DNA of 5,262 nt from Fimbriimonadaceae bacterium (GTDB lineage Bacteria; Armatimonadota; Fimbriimonadia; Fimbriimonadales; Fimbriimonadaceae): the NCBI GenBank assembly GCA_022842565.1, contig JALHPH010000144.1, positions 1 through 5,262 of the forward strand, written 5' to 3'. Every line of letters starts with the position of its first letter. The stretch's first letter is position 1. Positions 1 to 5,262 of the stretch are shown piece after piece. The translations under genes and the position numbers were made by a program. The notes under the pieces were generated by a model, which ran no database searches, was not told where the DNA came from, and saw nothing but the letters and a program-made list of their open reading frames with translations.

Positions 1-1189
1 CTTCATCCACCGCGCATTCCACGAACATTTGCGTCACGTCGCTGATCTCCACGATCGCTGTGCCCTGCGAGAAAGTGCTGGTGCCCGGCGGGATGATCGT
101 GCCCTCCTCCAGGTACTTCGTGGTTACCACGCCATCGCGCGGTGCAACCACCGTGGTCTCGCCCAGCTGAACGCGTGCATTGCGCAAAGAGACTTCGCTG
201 CGGACGATGCTGGCTTCGGCGCTGCGTTGATCGGCGGCGCGGACTTCTGCCTGGGAAAGATCGTTTTGAGTGCGCTGCAAATCCAGTTCAGCCGAACGCA
301 CGGCCTGCCGAGCTTCCTCAAGCTCCTTTTGGCTGACGGTCACCCGCGACTGGTTCGCCTGCGCCGAGCGAAGAGTCGCCTCGGCTTGCTTCACGCGCGA
401 ACGTTGGCTCGCCAGCATCAAATCGATGTCGCGTTCCACGGTCCGCAATCGCTCCTGGGCGTTGGCGTGGTTGGCCTTCGCCGATTCATAAGCTGTTCGA
501 GCGCGGTCGACCTCGCTTTGGCTCACGAATTCCTTGGCCAACAACCGCTCTTGGCGTGCCAGTTCGGATTGTGCGGCGTCCATCGCTACGCGCGCTTGGT
601 CGGCACCCACTTGGGCGTCCTTCCGCATGCGCGGAACTTCGACATCGGTGAGTTGCGAAAGCGCTTGCCGCTGCGCGTCCAGACCCGCATTAGCGCTTTC
701 CAGATCGGCGCGGCTCAGGGCAGGCTGAGTCGAAGTGCTCGCCTGGATTCGCGAAAGGCGAAGCCGGGCCGTCTGCAGGGCGATTTGAGCCTCTTGCACC
801 GCGTTGGCCCGATTGCGCACTTCTAAAGAATAAGAGACCCGCGCCGATTGGGCGCGAGCCTCAGCCGACCGCAGGTCCGCGGAGGCTTGATCCACGGTGG
901 TCTGGGTATCAGCGGGGTCAATGATCGCGACAAGATCGCCTTGTTTCACCACGTCGCCCTCTTCGACGGCCAACTGGATGATCTTGCCGCCAGCCTTACT
1001 GCGGATATCAACTTTCGTGAGGGCCACCAATTGGCCCGTGGCATTGATCGAACGGACGAGCTCACCCGTTTCCACCGGAGCATATCGGTACTCAATTTCT
1101 GCGGCCGGCCCGCCTTGGCGGCCAAATGCCATATAGCCCCCCACCGCAACGGCGATGGCAATCACACCTATCGGGATCGACTTATTCAT
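1..1189 (-). CDS. HlyD/MacA-type periplasmic adaptor of a tripartite efflux pump (partial, C-terminus off window)
   Basis: This membrane-fusion (adaptor) protein would link an inner-membrane transporter to the TolC-like channel encoded just upstream. I read 396 residues from the ATG at 1189, with no stop before the window edge. Residues 5-22 are a hydrophobic N-terminal anchor (IPIGVIAIAVAVGGYMAF) with a Lys at residue 3. Residues 59-92 are the first lipoyl half-motif (VDIRSKAGGKI...EEGDVVKQGD). Residues 93-335 are Ala/Gln/Arg/Glu-rich coiled coil, with proline breaks near 156 and 186. Residues 336-384 are the second lipoyl half (VVAPRDGVVTTKYLEEGT), and the beta-barrel begins with DVTQMFVECAVDE. 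The hairpin tip carries R212, L216 and S223 with the 4- and 7-residue spacing of the RLS TolC-docking motif of AcrA/MacA. The start overlaps the tolC-like stop by one base (TGATG), which supports this start and co-translation. A MacB-type ABC permease or an RND pump probably follows off the left edge. The adaptor family call is firm; the substrate and the transporter class are not visible. Confidence 0.93.
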   Translation of the reverse strand, partial: MNKSIPIGVIAIAVAVGGYMAFGRQGGPAAEIEYRYAPVETGELVRSINATGQLVALTKVDIRSKAGGKIIQLAVEEGDVVKQGDLVAIIDPADTQTTVDQASADLRSAEARAQSARVSYSLEVRNRANAVQEAQIALQTARLRLSRIQASTSTQPALSRADLESANAGLDAQRQALSQLTDVEVPRMRKDAQVGADQARVAMDAAQSELARQERLLAKEFVSQSEVDRARTAYESAKANHANAQERLRTVERDIDLMLASQRSRVKQAEATLRSAQANQSRVTVSQKELEEARQAVRSAELDLQRTQNDLSQAEVRAADQRSAEASIVRSEVSLRNARVQLGETTVVAPRDGVVTTKYLEEGTIIPPGTSTFSQGTAIVEISDVTQMFVECAVDE

Positions 1190-2490
1190 CAGTTTTCTTC
1201 ACCACGGAGAGGTTGGCCCGTCACCAGCCTCCACCTAGCTTCTGCAATCAGCGCATCGTAAAGAGCCTGCACCTGATTCACTTCAGCCGTGGTCAAGGTC
1301 GTCGACGCTACCACGACGTCAACAAGATTTGCCGCGCCTTCTTGGCGGGCCGCGCTTACCGAGTCGTAGTTCGATTGTGCTGCAACCAGTGCCGCCTGAG
1401 CAGCCTGGACTCTCAGTTCGGACTGGTTATAATCGTAATACGCAGCTTCGACCTCACTCAGCACATTTCTTTCTGCCTGTCGCAACGATTCGTTGCCAGA
1501 AAACAGGTTGGCCCGGCGTTCGGCAACGTTGCTCTTGCTAATCCCACCGTCAAAAATGGGAATGCTCGCCGTTAGGCCAATCTGGGAACGGTCGCTGACA
1601 TCGCGAGCAAGGCTCCGAGCGTATTGGGCGTCCACCCGCCAGTTGATGCCGGCATTTAGCTTGGCCACGCGCACGTTGGATTCCAGCGAATCGAGCCGAG
1701 CGCGTTGGGCCCGTAGATCGGGCCGCGTCTCGAGCGCCGCACGTTGATAGCTCGCGACCGGTTGATCGAGGTCAGGCAGGTCGGCCGTCGTGACCTGCTC
1801 CACCACCACGCCCTGCGGTTCAGTGTATTCCAGTCCGACCAGAGCCTTCAGATCCGCGATGTTGGTACGGCTCTGGCTTTCGGCATTCAGGAGCGAAACC
1901 CGCGCGTTCAAGAGGTCGGCTTGGGGCTGGAATCGGTCCTTGCCCGGCGCCCGCTTCACCTCGATCTCGGCGAGGGTGCGCTCCAGCAGTGTTTGGGCGC
2001 GGTTCACCTGCGCCAGCTGCACCCGGATGAGCTCCTGTGACCGGACCACATTAAAATAAGTCTGGGTCACGCTGAACAGGGTCTGGCGCAGTGTTTGGCG
2101 GGCCGATGCTTCGGTAGCGGTCAGCGATGAACGCGCCGAAAACAGGCTTTCCCGACGCGATCCGCTGTCCAGAAGTCTCCAGGTTGCCACCACGTCCAGC
2201 TCAGAATCCGCAGAACCACGCGTCAGAGAAGTCCCCGTGTGCTGGTCAATCCGGGAAGTCGTGTAGCTGTAGGTCGGCGTGACCGAGGGAAGGAAAGACC
2301 CCCGCGCTCCCGCGACCCCGAAGCGGGCTGCTTCGATATCGAAAGTGGCCGACCGAATGGACCCGTTGTTCTGCTTTGCCAAAGCCAACGCTTTGTCCAA
2401 GGTCAAAACCTCTTGAGCCCCGATGGAAGTCGAACATGCGAGAACGGCGCAGGCTGCCGCGTGACAATAGATCTTGTTTATCGAGAACAT
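1189..2490 (-). CDS. TolC-family outer-membrane efflux channel
   Basis: This 433-residue outer-membrane factor would form the exit duct of a tripartite pump with the adaptor encoded directly downstream. Its length fits the TolC/OEP family. Residues 1-25 look like a secretion signal (K6, then an Ala/Cys-rich hydrophobic stretch), with possible cleavage after IGA (A25). A lipobox-like VLAC ending at C19 leaves open that it is a lipoprotein, as in OprM-like members. Two OEP structural repeats are visible. The first runs from about residue 28 to 210 (LDKALALAKQNNGSIRSA, GSFLPSVTPTYSY). The second runs from about 230 to 428 (ALETRPDLRAQRARLDSLE, IGLTASIPIFDGG, EVEAAYYDYNQSELRVQAA). The C-terminus, ARWRLVTGQPL, is the characteristic family ending. 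The Ala/Gln/Leu-rich helical stretches match the alpha-barrel. It is the first gene of the operon, transcribed away from the RNase HIII gene. Family assignment is firm; a specific name (tolC, oprM) and the exported substrate cannot be read from the sequence. Confidence 0.95.
   Translation of the reverse strand: MFSINKIYCHAAACAVLACSTSIGAQEVLTLDKALALAKQNNGSIRSATFDIEAARFGVAGARGSFLPSVTPTYSYTTSRIDQHTGTSLTRGSADSELDVVATWRLLDSGSRRESLFSARSSLTATEASARQTLRQTLFSVTQTYFNVVRSQELIRVQLAQVNRAQTLLERTLAEIEVKRAPGKDRFQPQADLLNARVSLLNAESQSRTNIADLKALVGLEYTEPQGVVVEQVTTADLPDLDQPVASYQRAALETRPDLRAQRARLDSLESNVRVAKLNAGINWRVDAQYARSLARDVSDRSQIGLTASIPIFDGGISKSNVAERRANLFSGNESLRQAERNVLSEVEAAYYDYNQSELRVQAAQAALVAAQSNYDSVSAARQEGAANLVDVVVASTTLTTAEVNQVQALYDALIAEARWRLVTGQPLRGEEN
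1199..1203 (-). promoter_or_regulatory. Ribosome binding site of the adaptor gene
   Basis: On the minus strand GGTGA lies 9 bases before the adaptor ATG at 1189, inside the last codons of the TolC-family gene. GGTGA pairs with the UCACC of the 16S tail. Together with the TGATG stop/start overlap, it suggests translational coupling of adaptor synthesis to that of the channel. It is the best-placed Shine-Dalgarno-like site in the window. Confidence 0.45.
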
Positions 2491-2585
2491 GCGATGAAGG
2501 AGTCCCTATATCCCTACGCGAGGCATAGCCGGAGTAGTTGCCCATTATGGGACTTTCGGCCGCGCGGTATCATGCGAGCCTCGCT
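2491..2585. promoter_or_regulatory. Divergent intergenic control region between efflux operon and rnhC
   Basis: These 95 bases separate the two divergent start codons. They contain the candidate minus-strand promoter listed separately. For the plus strand there is only a -10-like TATCAT at 2568-2573 with no good -35; it would start rnhC transcripts about 6 bases before the ATG at 2586. A second weak option is TATATC at 2507-2512. A consensus AAGGAG at 2497-2502 on the plus strand has no start codon at usable spacing. No clear operator dyad was found. Confidence 0.4.
2544..2573 (-). promoter_or_regulatory. Candidate sigma70-like promoter for the efflux operon
   Basis: Read on the minus strand, ATGATA (2573-2568) as a -35 box is followed after 18 bases by CATAAT (2549-2544) as a -10 box, matching 4/6 and 5/6 of the TTGACA/TATAAT consensus. 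Transcription would start near 2537, giving a leader of about 47 bases before the ATG at 2490. That leader has only a weak, distant AGGGA. The call rests on consensus by eye, and the sigma preference of the host is unknown. Confidence 0.35.
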
Positions 2586-3206
2586 ATGAAGGCCCGTATT
2601 GGAGTCGATGAAAGTGGAAAAGGTGACTTTTTCGGGCCGTTGGTGGTCGCCGCCTGCTATGTTGGCCCCGAGCATGAAGCGGCTCTGGCCGGTGTCATGG
2701 ATTCCAAAAAGCTCACCGATGCACGGGCGACCGCTCTGGCCAGCATCATCCGCCAGAACTGCCCGCACGATGTGTTGCTGCTTATGCCCAGCAAATACAA
2801 CGAGGTCTATGGCAAAGTCCGAAACCTCAACCGACTGCTGGAATGGGCACACGCCAAGGTGATCGAGACCGTGCTGGCAAAGCAACCCGCCGAGCTGATC
2901 ATCAGCGACCAGTTCGCCGATCCCAAGGGCTTGCAGCGAAAGCTTGACCTCAAAGGCATCGCAGTGAGGCTTGAATCGCGGGTCCGGGCTGAATCCGACT
3001 TAGCCGTGGCTGCCGCTTCCGTCCTAGCCCGAGCCGAGTTTCTGCGCCGACTCGGTGAGCTTTCGCATCAAGTGGGCTGTGACTTGCCCAAGGGTGCAGG
3101 CAGTCCGGTGCTAACTGCGGGAAGGGAGTTTGTCAGACGCTTTGGCAAGGAACGGCTCGGTGAAGTCGCAAAACTTCATTTTAAAACAACTCTGCAGTTG
3201 GGCTAG
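2586..3206 (+). CDS. rnhC: Ribonuclease HIII, catalytic domain only
   Basis: RNase HIII cleaves the RNA strand of RNA-DNA hybrids in the cytoplasm (R-loops, primers, transcription-replication conflicts). The N-terminus carries the signature GVDESGKGDFFGPLVVAA, followed by MDSKKLTD, IISDQFAD, ESDLAVAAASVLAR, the LPKGAGSPV loop and a C-terminal KLHFKT. Counted from the ATG at 2586 (206 residues), the acidic residues are D8, E9, D108 and D138. The 30-residue gap between the last two equals that of D202-D232 in the Bacillus stearothermophilus enzyme, so it should be active. Characterised RNase HIII proteins are about 310 residues, with an N-terminal TBP-like substrate-binding domain that is absent here: upstream DNA is a short intergenic region. 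The start is uncertain. TTG at 2538 and ATG at 2547 are in frame, and GGAG at 2531-2534 is badly spaced for both. I chose 2586 because it begins right at the conserved core. RNase HII is less likely, given the DESGKGDFFGP signature. Confidence 0.93.
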   Translation: MKARIGVDESGKGDFFGPLVVAACYVGPEHEAALAGVMDSKKLTDARATALASIIRQNCPHDVLLLMPSKYNEVYGKVRNLNRLLEWAHAKVIETVLAKQPAELIISDQFADPKGLQRKLDLKGIAVRLESRVRAESDLAVAAASVLARAEFLRRLGELSHQVGCDLPKGAGSPVLTAGREFVRRFGKERLGEVAKLHFKTTLQLG

Positions 3207-3208
3207 TT

Positions 3209-4921
3209 CTACGTTCGCTTCCGGAGTCGCTGGTGCAACTGGCTGAGCCGCGCGGATTGCGGAAAAGCTTCAAGCAGCTCGCTCGCCACTTTCGCTTCAA
3301 ACGGCCGCCAAGGATAGGGCGATGCGATCGGCAACGATTCGGCCTGACGGACGTGCTCGGCGGCTTCTGCTTTCAGGTTGGTGCGCGTCAGCAGCGACCA
3401 AGCCAAGAGGTAGCGCACCATGCCGTGGTTTCCGTGACGCAAGAACTCGTCGGCGAGCCGCGCTGCATCGCCCCAAAGCGCGCATTGCATCAGCATGCAA
3501 ACGAGCTCTGATTGAGCGTCCGGGTGGTTCGCGAGGGGCTTCAGCAGCGGGGAGGGCTCCTTACCCATTTCGCTCGGCAGCCGCAAAAAGCCCTCCGCCC
3601 GCAGCATCGGCTCCAGCGGAGCGAGGAAGTGCGCGTTCAAGAGGTCGTTGCTTTCTTCCAGATCGAGCCCGGCGTTGCGGCGGACGGCAGCCCGCAGCCA
3701 CCAGGTGAGCCAGTCATCACCCTGCACCAGCAGCGCTTCTTCTAAGAACCGGTCGGCCACGGCCCACTCCCGCTCCGCAATGGCTTCGATTGCCAGCAAA
3801 ACCAACGCGCCGTTGCGGCGCGATCCCTCGCGGCTCACCAAACGCGGATGGTTCTCGGTGAGCCCCACCAATTCTCCGATGAGCTCGACCGGTGCAGCCC
3901 CCGCCTCCATTCGCAGCAGTTGCTGTTTACCGCGGTCTAGGATCACCGCCGCTTGGATGGCCGCCGGCAGCGAGCCGAGGTCCATTCTCGTGGTGATTTC
4001 TGGGGTCGCAGTAAGGGGCGATTCTAACACCTGGCCATCGGCCAGGTGCACCACGACCTTCGCTTCCTCAAGCGCCTTCGCCGTTTGGAATTCAAGTTGC
4101 GTCGGACTCAGGGTCCCCGCGCAATGCGCCCCCGCGACCGGAATGCCAGTGAGTTCGGAAAACGGAGTCAGCGTGAGCCGCCAGCTATCCACCTGGTGAG
4201 GCGCAAGTGCCGTCTGCCAGCACCATCGCCGCAGGAGCCGCTCGCTCCATGCGCCATCAAAAACTCCGGTCTCGCAACCTACAACGAGTCCGTTCCCGTT
4301 CCCGAGCGCAGCCACCAGCCCCCCGGACTGCACCCAGAAATCCGAGAACCCGTGAAAGTGCAACCCACTGAGGCAACCCTCTAGATTGCGGTCAAGGTCC
4401 AGATCACGGCGGATCATGGAGAACTCGAACAGGATTTGGGCTGAATCGGGCGCGAGGGTCCACCGAGCCTGCCAGCTCGCCGGTTGGCCAGGAATCAGCT
4501 CATGAATGAGGACCTCTGCCGGTTCGTCTTCCTCATTTGGCTCTCGTAGCTGCACCTCGACCGGCCCTAGGGCGTTCGAGCGATACAGTCCGCCCGCCAA
4601 GATCTCGATGCCGTGCCGCAGGTGTGCGCCGCGCGGGCCCTCGGGCACGATGCGCAGCTCGCTTGGCACCGGGATGATTTCCACGCCCGTCCGACGGTCA
4701 CGCAACCCCAAAATCCGTCCGCCGAGGTCCACCCCAATCGTAAGTTCAACAAACGGGTTGCTGAGCACCGCTACCCGCAGGGACATCACGCCGCGACGAG
4801 GAGTGACGGCAAGGTGCGGAAGGATTTCGTCGGTTGGTCCACCCAGTGTTTCCGAATCCGCAATGACACTCAAGGTATCGCATTCAATGTCAAGGGTGTC
4901 AAGAAATGTATCGGCGGGCAT
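3209..4921 (-). CDS. DUF5107-like (mutarotase-fold) protein with C-terminal TPR-like helical domain
   Basis: The specific function is not known to me. Residues 55-84 (NPFVELTIGVDLGGRILGLR, then DRRTGVEIIP) closely resemble the core motif of DUF5107: a neutral beta-strand, GGRI, then a D-K/R-RTG-E turn. DUF5107 belongs to galactose-mutarotase-like beta-sandwiches and is often fused to TPRs and found near carbohydrate metabolism genes. The rest of the N-terminal half stays beta-rich to about residue 268. Residues 285-350 look like a second small beta unit. Residues 370-565 are helical with TPR-like spacing (AVADRFLEEALLV, DDWLTWWLRAAVRRNAGLD, LADEFLRHGNHGMVRYLLAW). There is no signal peptide or membrane segment, so it is probably cytoplasmic. 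At 570 residues it is much shorter than typical DUF5107-TPR proteins (about 1000). The ATG at 4921 has no Shine-Dalgarno; M46 (4786-4784) is an alternative, but DUF5107 proteins normally have a lead-in of this size. Its stop lies 2 bases from that of rnhC, facing it. The reading frame is certainly real; the domain call is likely, and the sugar link is only family inference. Confidence 0.85.
   Translation of the reverse strand: MPADTFLDTLDIECDTLSVIADSETLGGPTDEILPHLAVTPRRGVMSLRVAVLSNPFVELTIGVDLGGRILGLRDRRTGVEIIPVPSELRIVPEGPRGAHLRHGIEILAGGLYRSNALGPVEVQLREPNEEDEPAEVLIHELIPGQPASWQARWTLAPDSAQILFEFSMIRRDLDLDRNLEGCLSGLHFHGFSDFWVQSGGLVAALGNGNGLVVGCETGVFDGAWSERLLRRWCWQTALAPHQVDSWRLTLTPFSELTGIPVAGAHCAGTLSPTQLEFQTAKALEEAKVVVHLADGQVLESPLTATPEITTRMDLGSLPAAIQAAVILDRGKQQLLRMEAGAAPVELIGELVGLTENHPRLVSREGSRRNGALVLLAIEAIAEREWAVADRFLEEALLVQGDDWLTWWLRAAVRRNAGLDLEESNDLLNAHFLAPLEPMLRAEGFLRLPSEMGKEPSPLLKPLANHPDAQSELVCMLMQCALWGDAARLADEFLRHGNHGMVRYLLAWSLLTRTNLKAEAAEHVRQAESLPIASPYPWRPFEAKVASELLEAFPQSARLSQLHQRLRKRT
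4028..4048. repeat. Perfect 9-bp inverted repeat with 3-base loop inside the DUF5107-like gene
   Basis: CACCTGGCC (4028-4036), loop ATC, GGCCAGGTG (4040-4048). It encodes part of VHLADGQV at residues 291-298. The stem is GC-rich and would form a stable hairpin in mRNA from either strand. No T-tract follows on either side, so it is not a normal intrinsic terminator. It may simply reflect codon choice. Confidence 0.6.
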
Positions 4922-4942
4922 AAAAAATTGTTCGGTTTCGAA

Positions 4943-4972
4943 ATCATACTTGGTCGCAGGACTCGTTCACAA
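4943..4972 (-). promoter_or_regulatory. Candidate promoter of the DUF5107-like gene
   Basis: On the minus strand, TTGTGA (4972-4967) and TATGAT (4948-4943) are separated by 18 bases and match 4/6 and 5/6 of the sigma70-type consensus. The predicted start near 4936 leaves a leader of about 15 bases (ending AATTTTTT) without any Shine-Dalgarno before the ATG at 4921. It overlaps the plus-strand promoter of the facing gene. Confidence 0.4.
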
Positions 4973-4979
4973 GTACAAT
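4950..4979 (+). promoter_or_regulatory. Candidate promoter of the membrane-anchored protein, possibly giving a leaderless mRNA
   Basis: TTGGTC (4950-4955, 3/6) and TACAAT (4974-4979, 5/6) are 18 bases apart. The -10 box runs into the ATG at 4978, so transcription from it would begin near 4986, directly before the in-frame ATG at 4987. If real, translation must start at 4987 on a leaderless transcript. The -35 is weak. Confidence 0.35.
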
Positions 4980-5262
4980 GAATGCGATGAGCACTGCCGG
5001 CAAAGTGGCCTTTGGCATCTTCAAATGGATTGTGGTGCCCTGTGCGCTGGCGTATGCGGGTTATGCCTTTTACGGTCCCATGATCGGAAAGGAGCCGCCC
5101 AAGGCGTTGACACAGATTACGGAGAAGGTGACGGGTACACCCAAGCCAATGCCCACCGACACTCAGGCGCAACCTAAGGAAGAGGAAAAGTTCATGCCGC
5201 CCGAAGTGGAAGTCAACGTCCTTTCGCGCGACGGAGAAAAACTCCGCGAACCGACCCAACTT
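4978..5262 (+). CDS. Unrecognised protein with N-terminal membrane anchor (partial, C-terminus off window)
   Basis: I do not recognise this gene. The frame is open from ATG 4978 to the window edge (95 codons), and an in-frame TAA at 4921 bounds it upstream. An alternative ATG at 4987 (MSTAGKVAFGIFKW) is equally plausible; neither has a good Shine-Dalgarno, and the nearest AGGA is 16 bases before 4978. Counting from 4978, residues 10-33 form one hydrophobic segment (VAFGIFKWIVVPCALAYAGYAFYG) flanked by Lys at 9 and 37, fitting an uncleaved signal anchor. It is followed by a Lys/Pro/Glu/Thr-rich linker (residues 38-72). From about residue 73 (PPEVEVNVLSRDGEK) a more ordered, beta-like stretch may begin. 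The layout suggests a single-pass inner-membrane protein with a domain outside the membrane, possibly an envelope or secretion component. It is divergent from the DUF5107-like gene, with 56 bases between the start codons. Confidence 0.7.
   Translation, partial: MNAMSTAGKVAFGIFKWIVVPCALAYAGYAFYGPMIGKEPPKALTQITEKVTGTPKPMPTDTQAQPKEEEKFMPPEVEVNVLSRDGEKLREPTQL

Noticed and set aside
29..826. Long plus-strand open frame of 265 codons
   Set aside because: It lies antisense to the adaptor, whose lipoyl motifs, coiled coil and RLS tip are clear; its product has low-complexity Arg/Leu/Ala content and no recognisable domain.
840..854. Short GCGCC/GGCGC dyad in the adaptor gene
   Set aside because: A 5-bp stem in GC-rich coding sequence is expected by chance.
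848..1575. Plus-strand open frames (848-1261, 1126-1575) across the adaptor/channel junction
   Set aside because: Both are antisense to well-supported genes and show no family motif or start signal.
2538..2585. Extended RNase HIII N-terminus from TTG 2538 or ATG 2547
   Set aside because: Possible, but GGAG at 2531-2534 is spaced 3 or 12 bases from these starts, the extra residues resemble no RNase HIII domain, and the interval holds the candidate efflux promoter. Kept as an alternative only.
2514..2885. Minus-strand open frame of 123 codons opposite rnhC
   Set aside because: RNase HIII catalytic motifs on the plus strand show which frame is real.
4922..4927. Six-base A/T homopolymer just before the DUF5107-like start as a phase-variation tract
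   Set aside because: Six bases is too short to suggest slippage-driven switching, and it lies outside the coding frame.
4506..5177. Plus-strand open frame of 223 codons spanning the divergent promoter region
   Set aside because: It is antisense to the DUF5107-like gene, then runs in another frame through the anchored-protein gene; its Ser/Arg/Pro-rich product looks like a shadow.
4870..5259. Minus-strand open frame of 129 codons opposite the anchored protein
   Set aside because: The plus-strand frame has a coherent hydrophobic anchor and charged linker; the minus frame also runs through the divergent promoter region and overlaps the DUF5107-like start.

Overview
The window looks like chromosomal DNA from a diderm (outer-membrane-bearing) bacterium of moderately high GC, roughly 58-60% by eye. 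The outer membrane is implied by a TolC-family channel. RNase HIII is uncommon in Proteobacteria, and its presence points to a deeper-branching or less studied phylum. Armatimonadota (Fimbriimonadia-like) is my best guess, with Planctomycetota/Verrucomicrobiota-type lineages as alternatives; this is inference, not proof. Almost every base is coding. I see no tRNA, rRNA, CRISPR array, insertion sequence or integrase.

Layout. (1) Positions 1-2490, minus strand, hold a two-gene operon fragment: a TolC-family outer-membrane efflux protein (2490->1189), then a HlyD/MacA-type periplasmic adaptor (1189-> beyond base 1). They are joined by a 1-base stop/start overlap. The adaptor has no stop inside the window; its visible part ends just after the second lipoyl half-motif. 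An inner-membrane ABC or RND pump component probably follows to the left. (2) Positions 2491-2585 form a short divergent control region. (3) Positions 2586-3206, plus strand, encode a ribonuclease HIII with all four catalytic acidic residues but no N-terminal substrate-binding domain. (4) Positions 4921->3209, minus strand, encode a 570-residue protein with an N-terminal DUF5107-like (mutarotase-like beta-sandwich) domain and a C-terminal helical, TPR-like domain. It converges on the RNase gene with only 2 bases between stop codons. (5) Positions 4922-4977 form a second, very tight divergent promoter region. (6) From 4978 (or 4987) to the right edge, plus strand, lies the start of an unrecognised protein with one N-terminal membrane anchor and a charged, proline-rich stalk.

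How they work together. The TolC-like channel and adaptor are two of the three parts of a tripartite export pump. The RNase HIII (R-loop/RNA-DNA hybrid repair), the DUF5107-like protein and the anchored protein have no evident functional link to the pump. The most notable points are the catalytic-domain-only RNase HIII, the very long adaptor hairpin with an intact TolC-docking motif, the overlapping divergent promoters with an apparently leaderless or near-leaderless start, and the compact DUF5107-like/TPR protein. I see no convincing new defence or mobile system here.
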